NCBI GenBank assembly: GCA_900768135.1 | Contig: CAAGBT010000063.1 | Coordinates: forward strand, 1 to 32,192 | DNA length: 32,192 nt | Source: an uncultured Oscillospiraceae bacterium | GTDB taxonomy: Bacteria; Bacillota; Clostridia; Oscillospirales; Oscillospiraceae | Direction: 5' to 3' | Shown: positions 31,196-32,192 of the stretch, in pieces | Layout: every line of letters begins with the position of its first letter | Numbering within the stretch: position 1 is the stretch's first letter | Translations under genes and position numbers: made by a program | Notes under the pieces: model-generated | The model's input: the letters and a program-made list of their open reading frames with translations, nothing else | The model's database searches: none | What the model was told of the DNA's origin: nothing

Positions 31196-31229
31196 GAGAC
31201 CCCGGCCTGCCGGTCTCTTCTTTCTTTGT
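31196..31229 (+). terminator. Expression-platform terminator of the cobalamin riboswitch
   Basis: GAGAC/GTCTC with an inner CGGC/GCCG stem (31196-31217) is followed by TTCTTTCTTT. It lies 56 bases after the aptamer and 36 before the first gene, so control is probably by transcription termination. Confidence 0.75.
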
Positions 31230-31264
31230 ATGGCTTGCCAAAACAAAAAAGGAGAGATTTTTTC

Positions 31265-31666
31265 ATGGAGAAAAAGAACAACAGGAAGGGCCTCATTGCC
31301 CTCGCAGCGGTCCTCGTGCTGGCCGTCGTCGCGCTCATCGTCTGGCAGGTGAACAAGCCTGAGGTGCAGCAGGGCGGCAAGGAGATTACGGTCAACGTTG
31401 CGCATCTGAACGGCGAGGACACGTCCTACACCTTCACGACCGATGAAGAGTATCTGCGCGGCGCGCTTGAGCAGGAGGATCTGATTGAGGGGACCGAGAG
31501 CGAGTACGGCCTCTATGTCCTGACTGTAGACGGAGAGACCGCCGACGAGAGCAAGCAGGAGTGGTGGGGCTACAGCGTGAACGGCGCGTTTGCCGAGCTG
31601 GGCGTGGACAGTCAGCCTGTTGCCGACGGCGACGTGTACGACTTTGCACTGAATGTCGGCTGGTAA
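31265..31666 (+). CDS. Membrane-anchored DUF4430 (transcobalamin C-terminal-like) protein
   Basis: 133 residues. A basic start (EKKNNRKG) and one membrane helix at about 9-27 anchor it, with the rest outside the cell. The outer domain (ITVNVAHLNGEDTSYTFTTDEEYLRGALEQ, then QEWWGYSVNGAFAELGVDSQPVADGDVYDFAL) is DUF4430, which has the fold of the transcobalamin C-terminal domain. AAGGAGAG precedes the ATG at 31265; the ATG at 31226 lies in the terminator tail. Directly downstream of a B12 riboswitch and overlapping an ECF S component, it is most likely a surface cobalamin-capture protein. Binding itself is inferred. Confidence 0.85.
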   Translation: MEKKNNRKGLIALAAVLVLAVVALIVWQVNKPEVQQGGKEITVNVAHLNGEDTSYTFTTDEEYLRGALEQEDLIEGTESEYGLYVLTVDGETADESKQEWWGYSVNGAFAELGVDSQPVADGDVYDFALNVGW

Positions 31667-32168
31667 GAGAGCGGCGCTCAGCGTCCGCGAGATCGCGGAG
31701 CTGTCGCTCTTCTGTGCGCTGATGGTTGCGGGCAAGGAATGCCTGCGCGTTATCCCTAATGTGCATCCGGTCACGCTTTTGCTGCTGCTGGCCACGGCCT
31801 GCTACGGGGCAAAGGCGCTCTATCCGGCCTTTGGCTTTGCCCTGCTGGAGATCGCGCTTTACGGTGCAGGGCTGTGGAACCTGATGTACCTTTACGTCTG
31901 GCCCATCGCGGTGCTTGCCGCGCTGCCGTTTCGGAAGAGTGAGAGCCGCGCGCTTTGGGCTGCGCTGGCCGGGCTGCACGGCCTGTGCTTCGGCGCGCTG
32001 TGCGCCATCCCGTATCTTTTTATTGGCGGGTGGCAGATGGCGCTTTCGTGGTGGCTCTCGGGCGTCCCGTATGATGTGATCCACTGCGTGTCGAACGCAG
32101 TGCTGGCCTTTGCGCTGCTGCCGCCGCTGCGGCGGCTGATGGAGCGCCTTCATGCGGAAAAACAGTAA
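31653..32168 (+). CDS. ECF transporter S component, probably for cobalamin
   Basis: 171 residues with about five or six membrane helices. The order (VREIAELSLFCALMVAGKECLRVIPNVHPVTLLLLLATACYG near the start, then GLWNLMYLYVWPIAV and GGWQMALSWWLSGVPYDVIHCVSNAVLAF) matches the S component of energy-coupling factor transporters. Its start overlaps the DUF4430 gene by 14 bases, so the two are co-translated. The riboswitch implies a corrinoid or a precursor as substrate. The EcfA/A'/T energising module is not in the window and is usually shared. Another operon gene may follow beyond the right edge; 32169-32192 carries only a GC-rich palindrome. Confidence 0.87.
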   Translation: MSAGKRAALSVREIAELSLFCALMVAGKECLRVIPNVHPVTLLLLLATACYGAKALYPAFGFALLEIALYGAGLWNLMYLYVWPIAVLAALPFRKSESRALWAALAGLHGLCFGALCAIPYLFIGGWQMALSWWLSGVPYDVIHCVSNAVLAFALLPPLRRLMERLHAEKQ

Positions 32169-32192
32169 AAAAGGCGGCCGCCGTCCGTAAGG

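Noticed and set aside
1..32192. CRISPR arrays, tRNA or rRNA genes, prophage or toxin-antitoxin modules
   Set aside because: No regularly spaced repeats, cloverleaf sequences, rRNA segments or related proteins were found on either strand.

Overview
The window looks like chromosomal DNA of a GC-rich, anaerobic, spore-forming member of the Clostridia, most like the Oscillospiraceae/Ruminococcaceae. Three kinds of evidence support this. Gene content includes a pyruvate:ferredoxin oxidoreductase end, a yaaL-bofA sporulation pair, an IscS/NifU pair with the clostridial C-terminal Cys cluster, CstA, and a cobalamin riboswitch in front of an ECF transporter S component. Promoters are of the SigA type (TTGACA-17-TATAAT), and one matches sigma-E. 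Ribosome binding sites are of the AGGAGG type, with several TTG starts. No rRNA, tRNA, CRISPR array, transposase or phage gene was seen.

Layout. 1-3.4 kb: the 3' end of nifJ, tadA (-), yaaL-bofA (+), a ttcA-type tRNA thiolase (-), and the rplM-rpsI operon (+). 3.5-6.4 kb (-): threonine catabolism operon tdh-kbl plus a small P-loop kinase. 6.6-9.2 kb (+): a TetR regulator followed by oleate hydratase. 9.2-10.1 kb (-): a secreted stalk-domain protein between two related perfect hairpins, then a 58-residue membrane protein. 10.3-13.3 kb (+): a histidine phosphatase-GNAT fusion and a YgiQ radical SAM protein. 13.4-19.4 kb (-): lacI, sugar-binding lipoprotein, two ABC permeases and malQ, forming a maltodextrin-type uptake operon driven from a near-consensus promoter with a 34-bp palindrome. 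19.5-25.3 kb: hom-lysC-asd (-) diverging from thrC-thrH (+), a threonine biosynthesis island with no thrB. 25.5-28.3 kb (+): cstA and an unknown two-helix membrane protein. 28.5-30.9 kb: iscS-nifU-truncated mnmA (-) diverging from an HTH/zinc-ribbon regulator. 31-32.2 kb (+): cobalamin riboswitch, DUF4430 protein and ECF S component.

The theme is amino-acid and carbon metabolism. Threonine is made (hom, lysC, asd, thrC, thrH) and broken down (tdh, kbl) within about 20 kb. PFOR, CstA and the maltodextrin operon serve pyruvate and sugar use. No clear new defence or mobile system was found. The observations most worth a second look are regulatory and structural: the lacI palindrome and its 15-bp motif shared with the tdh promoter, the 13-bp inverted repeat on the iscS promoter, the structured hom leader, the paired hairpins around the stalk gene, and the mnmA remnant.
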